From positions 84,501-148,500 of the forward strand of contig JAGUCH010000007.1 of assembly GCA_019096065.1 (NCBI GenBank): DNA of 64,000 nucleotides, in the 5' to 3' direction. Position numbers and translations under genes: made by a program. Within the stretch, counting starts at the first letter, position 1, and each line of letters starts with the position of its first letter. The DNA comes from Paracyclopina nana (lineage: Eukaryota; Arthropoda; Copepoda; Cyclopoida; Cyclopettidae). Positions 32,301 through 41,277 of the stretch are shown one piece after another. Under the pieces are notes generated by a model. It did no database searches. It saw only the letters and a list, made by a program, of their open reading frames with translations, and was not told the DNA's origin.

Positions 32301-34739
32301 AAACACCCTTTCAAGTCTTGATGAAATGCATTATTGTTATTACTACCTATAATGGATATTGACAGCATCATCACTGAGGGACCTTTAGAGATTCAAAAGA
32401 GGCCAATCAGGTGGTAAAAATGCCCTTTTTGGGCCTTGATTTCCAAATCATTCAATTGGGTGTGATCCACCTTTTTTGAGGCACTTTTTCTTCATTGATC
32501 AATAGTATTAAGGTCAAAGTATTTACATTTATAAATTTGGAGATTTCAACGCTCGCAGGAAATTGAAGCTTGAAGTCATAGGCAAAATCCTGGATGCAAT
32601 TTGATCTGGAACCCTAAAACTAGGGGTGTTTTTCGATCCTTTGAAATTGTCAAAAAATAAATTCTAGCAGTAAATGTTAATTTTTACTTGGTTTTTTTGA
32701 TTGAACAGCAACACAATCATTTCTTATGAAGGAAGCAAATGAATATCATGCAAAGCACAACAAAAGGAATTACATTTAGCAAGTGCATGGAGATAAGGTC
32801 ACGTGCCCTTAAAGTGTCATGCTCGTGACATATGCCACCACTTGGTAAAGAAGTCAAGAAGAGCTAATTGTCCTCCATTTTGAATAGGAAGTACAATTTG
32901 CCCGAATTGCCATTTATCATGACTACAGATTGACTAATTTAAGCGTACAGCTCAAAATAGGACAAATCAATCTAAAATTAGCTCATGGAATCAGCCATTT
33001 GTAGAATGCAGTTAAAATCAGCTGATTTTAATTAAAAAATAGTAGAAATAGTTTAAAATCAGCAGACATATGCTGAAATCAGCTGAAATCAGCTGACATA
33101 AGCTGAAATCAACTGACATAAGCTGAAATCAGCTGACATAGACTGAAATCAGCTGACATAGGCTGAAATCAGCTGACAAGCTGAAATTAGCTGACATAAG
33201 CTGAAATCAGCTGACAAGCTGAAATTAGCTGAAATCAGCTGACATTAGCTGAAATCAGCTGACATAAATTAAAAATAGCTGATGTCAGCTGAATCAATGT
33301 AAAAGTCATCCTACAAACTTTTGTTCACTTAAAAGCTACCTTAATTTACAATGTTCGCTCAATTAATGTATTTTGTGTGATTTCAGGCTAAGCCTTACTC
33401 CTTCACTTATGGAGTGAAAGATGAGTACTCTGGCACTGATTTCTCCCGCGCGGAGGAATCTTATGGTGAAGTGACAAGAGGATCTTACAAAGTGGCTCTA
33501 CCTGATGGAAGGACTCAAATTGTATCCTACGTAGCTGATGATGATGGATACAAAGCCAGTGTCACCTATGAAGGTAGCCCAGTGTATCCAGCTCCAGACC
33601 AGTACAAGGCAACTGGCCCCGCCCACAGTGATGTGTTCCACGTCCTCCCACCTGTGCTGCATGACAAGAACCACGCCTCTTATGATGTGGGACCTGCTGC
33701 ACCTGCTCCACCTGCACCAGAATATGATGAATATGAATACTACGATGATACAGCACCTGCTCACGAAATCAAGTCTTTGTCTCCAGCATATGCTAGCCCA
33801 GCTTATGGATCACCTACGCCAAGTCCAGCGTATGGATCACCTAGTCCAAGTCCAGCTTATGGATCACCTAGTCCAAGTCCAGCTTATGGATCACCTAGTC
33901 CAAGTCCAGCTTATGGATCACCTACACCTAGTCCAGCATATGGAGCACCTTCACCGAGTCCAGCTTATGGATCACCTAGTCCAAGTCCAGCTTATGGATC
34001 ACCTAGTCCAGCATATGAAGAGCCTGCTCCTGGGTATGGTTCACCTACACCTAGTCCAGCATATGGAGCACCTTCACCTAGTCCAGCATATGATGAGCCC
34101 AGTCCTGCCTATGGTCCACCAAGTCCAAGTTATGGCGCACCTACACCTAGTCCAAGTTATGGTGCACCTACACCTAGTCCAAGTTATGGTGCACCTTCAC
34201 CTAGTCCAGGTTATGGTGCACCTACACCAAGTCCAAGTTACGGTGCACCTACACCTAGTCCAAGTTATGGTGCACCTTCACCTAGTCCAAGTTATGGTGC
34301 ACCTACACCTAGTCCAGGATATGGAGCACCTGAACCAATCTACGGAAGCCCCACCTACGGATCACCAGAACCTGAACACTATCATGGATACAGTCCTACT
34401 ACACCTGCCTACATACCAACAACACCTGTGCCCAAGGAGGCCTACTACACCACACCTGCACCTCTCTATGACACCTACGTTACGGCCTCGAGATCTTTGC
34501 CCAAGAAGTTTGGGCTCAAGAAACCAGGCTACAGGGCCACGCCCAGTCCTTATTTATTCACACCTAGCCACGCCCCCCAGCAGGACTACAAACAAGTATT
34601 CAAGAGAAACAATGACAAGCCCAAGACTAAATACTCTGATGATTATGACTATGAATATTATGAGGATGATTCGTCATCAAGCAATCGAAGATCAGATCAA
34701 GTTCAGCTTGTCATTGCTGAGCATCTCAGTGATAAATAA
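29323..34739 (+). CDS. Large R&R-type cuticle protein with resilin-like repeats
   Basis: Two exons, 29323-30831 (503 codons) and 33387-34739, joined in phase 0 across a 2,555 nt intron, encode 953 residues. A signal peptide (AILLPALLSILVNAA) opens the protein. Exon 1 encodes a Thr-rich basic region and then a Pro-rich array of HSTPAP-type repeats. Exon 2 starts with the chitin-binding Rebers-Riddiford domain (AKPYSFTYGVKDEYSG ... GSYKVALPDGRTQIVSYVAD, GYKASVTYEG), followed by about 20 repeats of the type SPSPAYGSP/TPSPSYGAP, then a Tyr/Pro-rich and acidic tail. It should be a secreted structural protein of elastic cuticle; the Gly/Ser/Pro/Tyr repeats resemble resilin, where Tyr cross-links. 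The long intron contains a satellite and a copy of a dispersed repeat. The join rests on frame and splice sites only; two separate genes remain possible but exon 2 lacks a signal peptide. Confidence 0.85.
31090..31260. repeat. Dispersed repeat copy in cuticle-gene intron
   Basis: The phrase TTCAGTTTTGGAGACTGAGA ... TTGATTTGACTTGG ... GTCGCGACA ... ATGTCGTCAA matches, in order, the family repeated at 37.7-38.6 kb (TTCAGTTTTGCCAACTGAAT, GATTTGACCT, TTCGCGACAA, ATGTCGTCAATG). A diverged member of that family. Confidence 0.55.
33005..33290. repeat. ATCAGCTGAT-core satellite, locus 3
   Basis: Short dense array (GCTGAAATCAGCTGACATAA, 20 bp) ending about 100 bp before the acceptor of the cuticle-gene intron. 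Same core as the two upstream satellite loci. Confidence 0.88.
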
Positions 34740-35029
34740 TTGTTGTTTACAAAAAACTTGTTTTCCCATGCTTGTTATATTTACATTTTTTCCAAAGTCA
34801 AATAAATCCAACTAATGTTGTTGAGGATAAAGAGCCAATCTTTGTGTCTTTGACCTTGAAGCATCTTGAGCAATTAACCTTTTAACTTTTGAGACGCTGC
34901 AGCAGTTTATGATTCATGCAAAACGTGCCAACGAGCATAATGGGGGGTCAAATTACTGAGACTGAGGTATTTTCGTTATTGACTTAAAGGTGGAGCTCAT
35001 CTGCTTTAGCGTACAAAATCTTGACGTAA

Positions 35030-35600
35030 AGAGTCGTCTGCCTTCAAAGTGATATTTCAGTGTAGACAACTGAAAGCAAAATGTCAAGCTACAAATCAAG
35101 TCACATTGAATGTTCATTTGATTTGTAAAAGTGAATCCAAGACAAAATTGTTCGCAACAACACTTTTAACATTCTTTTGCGCTAAGGAAATTGCAGATGA
35201 TCACCGTACCCATAAATTGGCCAATTTACCCTCAGAAATAAATCTCATTTAAGATAACAATTTTTATCGAGAGAGTGGAAATGATTATATAAAGGAAGCA
35301 GTTCGGTCGCTTGCAGTTGCCTTTGAAGGCCACAAGCACTCAACAATTAGGAAAAAGGTATCAATTTAGACTTTCCTATCTAAAACTTCATTAAATCCAG
35401 TCTATCGATTATCTTAAATCACTTAGCGTTAATTTTGCCATAATGCACAATTTTGCGTCAAAGTATGTTTTACAAATCAAATGACTTTGCAATGAGACTT
35501 GATTTTAACTTTGCCATTTGGCTTTCAGTTGGCCAAACTGAAATTACATCCCAAAGGAAAACGTTTCATTACAGCAAGATTTGGCAAAAGTGTCGGCATG
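35030..35600. repeat. Two opposed copies of the dispersed repeat
   Basis: 35040-35130 (GACAACTGAAAGCAAAATGT, CAAATCAAGTCACATTGAA, CATTTGATTTG) and the reverse complement of about 35470-35560 (GTTTGGCCAACTGAAAGCCA, AAATCAAGTCTCATTG, TCATTTGATTTG) belong to the 37.7-38.6 kb family. They face each other and enclose the core promoter at 35.3 kb. Confidence 0.5.
35286..35357 (+). promoter_or_regulatory. Core promoter and short first exon, gene unknown
   Basis: TATATAAAG at 35286-35294 is followed 29 nt later by an initiator-like GCAGTT (A at 35315), the spacing expected of an arthropod TATA promoter. The sequence then runs GC-richer for about 40 nt and reaches AAAAAG|GTATCA, a plausible 5' splice site at 35357/35358. 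The predicted exon has no ATG. No downstream coding exon was recognised before the chitin-binding gene at 40.7 kb. It may be a non-coding RNA, a far 5' UTR exon, or a promoter left behind by a lost gene. Confidence 0.4.
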
Positions 35601-36049
35601 AACACTGTAATGATAGTTCAACCCACACTTGTAATAATGCAATGAAATGATGTCAAGAGTGATGAGACACGCTGAAAGTAGGCGAGACAAATTTCCTGAC
35701 ATTGAACCTACAACAACAAGATTATGAGCGTCATTTAGTTGGGCGGTCTTCAAAGTCTAGTGAAGAAGAAATGTTGTTTTTGATGATTGGGTCACGATCC
35801 ACCTTGATCTAATTTCAACAAGCAAGGGAGATGATCCTGTCCATGGTCACAGAGATGAAAACTGCTCTAATAACATCCTCAAAAAAATACTCTTTGAGTG
35901 GATAAATAATGCACTTAATTGGATCACAAGAGAAATCCATTAGAGCTAATTGTTATCACTGAAGTAAATTGTGCCCTTAAGAACTTTGAGTCATGATAGC
36001 CTGAAATTCATGTACATGCTACATTCAGAGATTTGAAGATATTTTGAAA

Positions 36050-36430
36050 AAAGGCATTTATGTCCATTTTGGACATGGTGTTATTCTTGGACTTTTGGGC
36101 TCATTTGTGGACTTGGTGGGCAATTTTGGAACTATGCTGCACTTCCAATTCTGGGCTTTTATGATTTTGCTTAATTATCACTTTTGGGCCAATTTTGAGA
36201 TCTTTTGGACCAATTTTGGACTTTTGGTCAATTTTGGACTTTTTGACTATTTAAAACTTACAGTCAATTTTGAACAAAAGTAGCTTTTCTTAATAAGGGA
36301 CTTAAGGTCAATTCTGGACTTTTGGTTCAAATTTTGGCTTTGAGCCAATTTGGGACCTTTTGCCAATTTGGGACTTTTGGTCAATTTTGAATATTTGGAC
36401 AATTAAGGACTTTTGACAGATATATCAAAA
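36050..36430. repeat. Minisatellite near 36.2 kb
   Basis: Degenerate tandem array of TTTTGGTCAATTTTGGACTT (about 18-20 bp). The open frame across it is a repeat artefact. Confidence 0.75.
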
Positions 36431-36495
36431 GGAGCATGATAAACATTTTAACCATTGTTTTTTGTTTGAGACTTAAAAAACAGTTTTAGGCTTGA

Positions 36496-37110
36496 CACAT
36501 CAACCTGAGGGCTACTGTAACCCAGAAAAAATTGCCCACCCAAAATATATACATATTCTGAAAGCTTATGCTATGGGGGTTTGTTTGGCGGTAATTTTAA
36601 AATCCTGGCCTAGCGCTTCCCATAACATAAAATTTTAAAAAACTTCTAGCGCCGAAAGTATGGACTTAGTCAGATTTTACATCTTTAAGTACCCCCACTA
36701 AAATGGCAAGATCTATCTTTCTTTACTTCATAAGAAAATCGCTAGGATGCCCTGGAATCGAGATATAGCGGTGGCAGTTCTCTTTATTGTCAAATGGCAT
36801 GAATTCAATATCTCTTCATCAGCGGCCGATCTGACCAATATATCTCGATTCCAGGGCATCCTAGCGATTTTCTTATGAAGTAAAGAAAGATAGATCTTGC
36901 CATTTTAGTGGGGGTATTTTAACAGGAAAAATTCGACCAAGTCAATGCTTTTGGCGCTAGAAGTTTTTTAAAATTTTATGTAATGGGAAGCGCTAGGCCA
37001 GGATTTTATAATTACCGCCAAACAAACCCCCATAGCAAAAGCTTTCAGAATATGTACATATTTTGGGTGGGCAATTTTTTCTGGGTTACAGTAGCCCTCA
37101 GGTTGATGTG
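36496..37110. mobile_element. 615 bp foldback (MITE-like) DNA transposon
   Basis: Two arms of 272 bp each (36496-36767 and 36839-37110) are inverted, near-identical copies around a 71 bp loop. Termini read CACATCAACCTGAGGGCTAC on the left and its complement on the right. TTGA flanks both ends (36492-36495 and 37111-37114), a candidate 4 bp target-site duplication. No coding capacity, so non-autonomous. A 4 bp duplication with termini starting CAC resembles the Chapaev branch of CMC elements, but this placement is tentative. Confidence 0.85.
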
Positions 37111-37734
37111 TTGAGTAAATGTTTTATATTGAAATTATTTTTTAATCCCTGCTACTATGTAAGTAGTAGGTCCATTTACAAAATATGCTTCTCGATTGCA
37201 TTCTATGCATTTTGTCCATCAATGGGAATACAATGCTAGGTAAAGTTCAAGAACAGCAAGAAGAAGATGCACAAGAGTTGTGGAACATTTGCTAGCCATC
37301 CCACATTTCATGGCAAAATTACAGTCATTTTAAGTCAATATTTGGACTGAAAGTAGCCCAAAATGTTAGTCATGTCAGCCCACTTTGCAAGGTGTCAATT
37401 TCAGCCCAAATTAGCCAGGATTTGCTCAGAAGAGAAAAAATTGAAAAGAAAGTAATTGGATCTATTTTAAAGATTGATTTATTTTTCTTGGGGAATGAGG
37501 GTAGAAGGTGCACTTCCTTTTTTTGCCCTTTAGCCCAAATTTGGCCTTGAAGGAATTTCCAAGCCTACTTCAAAGCAAAGATCAAAAAGGTCAATTCTCA
37601 CCAAAATCAATTGAATCTTGCTGTTGATTTGAGCAAGATGTCACATTCTATCACTTTATTTATGTCTAGTGAAATGTAGAGACCTTGATCCAGAAAAAAA
37701 GTCATTTATCACACTGCTTCTCATCTCATTATAG

Positions 37735-38620
37735 TAATGTCGCTGTTGAAAATCTTGGTACTAAGAAATTTCCACCTTTGGACTTTACTTTCAGTTTTGC
37801 CTACTGAATACCAAATTGGAGCCAGAAAATCAAGTTTCATCATTGGGTCAATTGATTTGACCTCAGAATTTTGCCAAAAAAGTTTATTCGCGACAAGAGA
37901 TGAAATGTCGTCAATGACTCAAAGATTTGCCAAATTTTTCCTTTGAAAGAACCAATTGTGGAAAACTTTATTTTTCAGCAAAAATCACCTTGACTCTTTC
38001 TTCTCACTCTTTTACCAACACGAAAAAAAATGTGAACCACCCAAATAGCAGAATTCTTGAGGAAAATCTTGACACAAAAAAATGTCCAACTTTGGACTTT
38101 AGATTCAGTGTTGACAACTGAATACCAAATTGGAGCCAGAAAATCAAGTCTCATCATTTGGTCAATTGATTTGACCTCAGAATTTTGCCAAAAAAAAGTT
38201 TATTCACGACAAAAGATGAAATAATGTCCAATGACTCCAAGATTTGCTGAATTTGCACAAAACATTGAGAGACACCCAAATTGCAAGATTCTTGACAAGA
38301 ATCTTGACGCAAAAAAATGTCCAACTTTGGATTTTAGATTCAGTTTTGCCAACTGAATACCAAATTGGAGCCAGAAAATCAAGTTTCATCATTGGGTCAA
38401 TTGATTTGACATCATAATTTTGCCAAAAAAGTTTATTCGCAACAAAAGATGAAATGTCGTCAATGACTCAAAGATTTGCCAAATTTTTCCTTTGAAAGAG
38501 CCAATTGTGAAAAACTTTATTTTTCAGCAAAAATCACCTTGACTCTTTCTTTTTTACTCTTTCCCCAACTCGAAAAAATTCCCACCATGATGTGAACCGC
38601 CCAAATTGCAAAATTCTTGT
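37735..38620. repeat. Three direct copies of a dispersed repeat
   Basis: The phrase CCAAATTGGAGCCAGAAAATC recurs at about 37810, 38126 and 38360, each within a longer block (CTTGACGCAAAAAAATGTCC ... TTCAGTTTTGCCAACTGAAT ... TTGATTTGACCTCAGAATTT ... AAGTTTATTCGCGACAA). The first and third copies also share a further 100 bp (TTTTCCTTTGAAAGA ... CACCTTGACTCTTTC). No coding potential. Related copies lie at 31.1, 35.05 and, inverted, 35.5 kb. Confidence 0.8.
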
Positions 38621-39010
38621 TGAGAATCTTGGAATGGCTGACGTTTGAGCTATTGACACCTTGAAATCCGATGATGAATCAAAGTATCACGACAGCTGAT
38701 GCATTTCATAACTTGTTGTGCAACTTCTACTCTTTAAAAAGAACATTGATCATTTAAACAACACTATTAAAATACATATTTCATATCTAAGCATTCCTTT
38801 TGAAAATGTGCCATCTTTAAGTGCAATTAGTATCATAAAAACAAGATGCCTTTTGTTTAACTTATCAATCATAGGAAATGAAAATCAAGAGCTCATGATA
38901 CAAAAGATACAAATTATTACAAAATAATTATGTTCACCAAAAGTTAGGGGAAGAATTCACATAACATCACCCAACCTCTTTTAGTTAGAAAATAGATAAT
39001 GCAAATATTT

Positions 39011-39693
39011 TTAATTGAGCAATTGCCTTTTAGCATATTTCAAAATGGATGGGTTCTTGGCAATTATCAGAATGGGCAAAACTATTGACATTTCAGCAAA
39101 GACCAGTAAATGCTCCATCACCAATTGAGTAAGCAGATTCATGTCTTTGACATCCCTGTTGAGATGCATGGATCATCTTGTCCCTGCCGTTGAAACATAA
39201 ACTGGTACAAAGCATCCAGCTTCAACAGAGTCAAATTCTGCATGAAAGCCAAGAAAATGGAGAGTGTGACATTTAACTTGATTAGGAATTGATTGAAAAA
39301 GATTTCTTCGAAAGGGGGAACATGTTTCCACCAACATACGGACAAGGCTCGAATGAGGTAATGTTCGATAAAAAGGAGGCATAACACAAACACCAGAGCA
39401 ATTTTGGGCATGATGAAAGTGGCCCAGAAAAATGTCTGGTCCAGTCGATGTCCAATGACTAGACGACTCAAGATGACATTCGCAGGCAACAAATTAAGCG
39501 TCAAGACAACATAGCACATTTGAGAAGTGATCATGTTCAGAATTGTCCTCTTCTGCGGATCCTCACCAGTTGTCTCATAGAAGATTATCATTGGGAACAG
39601 GGCGTAAGCCACTAGTTCACCAATGATCACAATCGCAATGAGCAAAGGTTTCATCCAGGGGCTCGAAAAGTCCTCAGCACCAGGTGATGACAT
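39011..39693 (-). pseudogene. Decayed seven-transmembrane family member (7TM-1)
   Basis: The frame from 39693 to 39139 encodes the first four helices of the family found at 43.5-46 kb (SSPWMKPLLIAIVIIGELVA, DPQKRTILNMITSQMCYVV, EEIFFNQFLIKLNVTLSIFL). It then breaks: where the paralogues have a splice donor and an exon with helices 5-6, this copy passes directly, and out of frame, into a remnant of helix 7 (DMNLLTQLVMEHLLVF ... IIAKNPSILKYAKRQLLN, about 39155-39011). About 70 codons covering helices 5-6 and the intron are missing. A functional four-helix protein is possible but less likely. A 53 nt GT-AG intron could be forced at this point, but it would remove sequence that aligns to paralogue coding. 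An upstream in-frame ATG at 39732 has no counterpart in the paralogues. Confidence 0.75.
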
Positions 39694-40716
39694 GACCAGA
39701 GCTGAGCAGTGAATGGCACCAAAAAAAGCCAAAAATAGTTAAAAAAAACATGTTTTAAAGGCCTCAATCATAAGGAAAAATAAGCCAACTTGCCTAAATC
39801 GCTCTGCTACTTTAAAATTAGTAAAAAACTAAGAAGGCCAACAAATTTTGTGACATTATTTATAGCTTCAAATTTGCTAATTAAAATAGTGCTGAGACAA
39901 GGTAGATTCCAGAGTAAACAAAGTGAAAATGGTTGCCTAAGAAGTTGTGCTTATTTGCACCAAAGTTGCAAAAGCCAAAAAAATGCTACAAAAGCTTAAT
40001 TTGCTTATTTTGATGTAAAACAAAAAGTTCAAGGCACATTTTTGAGCATAAATAGTTTTGTAAGCTTTTTGTAGTTGTCAGCTGTTGTTTATCTCTTTTT
40101 TATCTTTCCAAAATGTGAATTTTTTCCTCTTTATTCTTGGTGCATTTTTTCAGCTGTTTATCTATTTACAGAAAAAATGCAAACCCAACTGATGCTCAGT
40201 TCATTTTTGGGGTTTTTTTTATAATTACTTAACAACTTTTAATAGTCTAAAAAATTCAAGTTCCCCTTCATAAAGGGCAAATAAGACATAATTTAGGCTT
40301 TTTTGGCCATTTTTCAATTTGCTTGTTAGCAAAAATATTCACACATGATCGGGCCCTATTTATACCGATTTGGTTGAATTCTCCACCATTCCGTTGCACA
40401 GTGGGGGAAAAGAGGTTAAAAACATTTAAAAAATTCTTCTCGCTAAATTGACAGCTCAATTAAAAAATATGCATAATTATGCATAAATGTAATTTTAGAC
40501 AGATGGATAAATCCACAGTGGATTTTTCAGTTGAATTACGTCACGCGCGCAAAAAAGCAACCAAGCTTTTAAAAATGGGATTGGCTGCTCCACTGTGCAT
40601 GGAAAACAACAACAGGCAACACAAATAAACAAAATATTTCACAAGAAACTGTTTTTGAAAGAGTTTCTTTAAAATCCCTAAAAATTCAAGTTTTGGGCTT
40701 AAAAGTGTGAAAAAAT
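39694..40716. other. Intergenic, 7TM-1 / chitin-binding gene
   Basis: About 1 kb between divergently transcribed units. AT-rich; the last 200 bp before 40717 is more GC-rich with TCACGCGCGC near 40541-40550 and likely holds the chitin-binding gene promoter. Nothing else recognised. Confidence 0.4.
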
Positions 40717-41277
40717 ATGGAGCCTCTGATTTTGGGTTTGTTGACTCTAAGCCAATTTTTGCTCAAAGGTAAGAGCAAGAAAAAATAAACAAAAATTGAA
40801 GGCATTTAAAAAATTCAAATAGGCCACGCCCAAGGGCTCGATGGGTATAATTGCGACCCAGGAGTGTGTGGTTCGATCCCCGGTCTGGTCTACAATGCTG
40901 AACTGGACCAATGTGCGTGGCCAGATGAAATGGGCTGCACACTACAAGGTAAGATCTAAAAAATTATGCGCGTCCAAATTGGAAAAAGTCCACTGTGGGC
41001 CGTTTTTGAAGATGTTTGAACTTTTTTCAAAGATTTGGGCTTTGCCTCTGATTGCAATGAGTTGGGCATCCATGATTTGAAGCCAGCTGATTTTGACATT
41101 GGAAATTTGCCAGATGGAAGGAAACCAGAGCAATATTTCATTGTTTGTGTTCCACTCACCACAGAGGAGGACAAGAGAGCCAGGTCTTTGTTTTCCTCAG
41201 GTCCATTGGTGCCAAGACTGGTTGGATGTCCAGGAGACATGATTTATGACCCAGAATCCAGGACTTGTACCAATTAA
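40717..41277 (+). CDS. Secreted peritrophin-A-like chitin-binding protein
   Basis: Three exons, 40717-40768, 40823-40948 and 41033-41277, phases 1 and 1, encode 140 residues. Exon 1 is a signal peptide (MEPLILGLLTLSQFLLK). Exon 2 encodes a CBM14-type module (DGYNCDPGVCGSIPGLVYN, QCAWPDEMGC). Exon 3 encodes a second Cys-poor module (SDCNELGI ... PDGRKPEQYFIVCV ... VGCPGDMIYDPESRTC). Such proteins bind chitin in cuticle or the peritrophic matrix. The second module keeps the FIVC and CPxGxxYDPxxxxC pattern typical of the family's C-terminal half. None of the exons is longer than 250 nt, so the gene is easy to miss without splicing. Confidence 0.88.

Larger units (their letters stand above)
34740..39010. 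other. 4.3 kb region without recognised coding gene
   Basis: Holds an orphan core-promoter-like sequence, a minisatellite, a 615 bp foldback transposon and dispersed 200-300 bp repeats, each listed separately. No reading frame resembles a protein family. An AATAAA at 34800-34806 probably serves the cuticle gene. Confidence 0.55.

Noticed and set aside
33538-34815. 425-codon Met/His/Leu-rich frame
   Set aside because: Alternative-frame shadow of the repetitive cuticle protein exon 2; the R&R domain identifies the true frame.
39141-39230. A 53 nt GT-AG intron that could rescue 7TM-1
   Set aside because: It would remove sequence that aligns with coding sequence of 7TM-2 and 7TM-3, and helices 5-6 would still be missing.
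40870-40895. A GGTTCGATCCC phrase identical to a tRNA T-loop/B box
   Set aside because: It lies inside exon 2 of the chitin-binding gene, the flanking bases do not form the T-arm stem or an acceptor stem, and no D-arm or anticodon arm is present.
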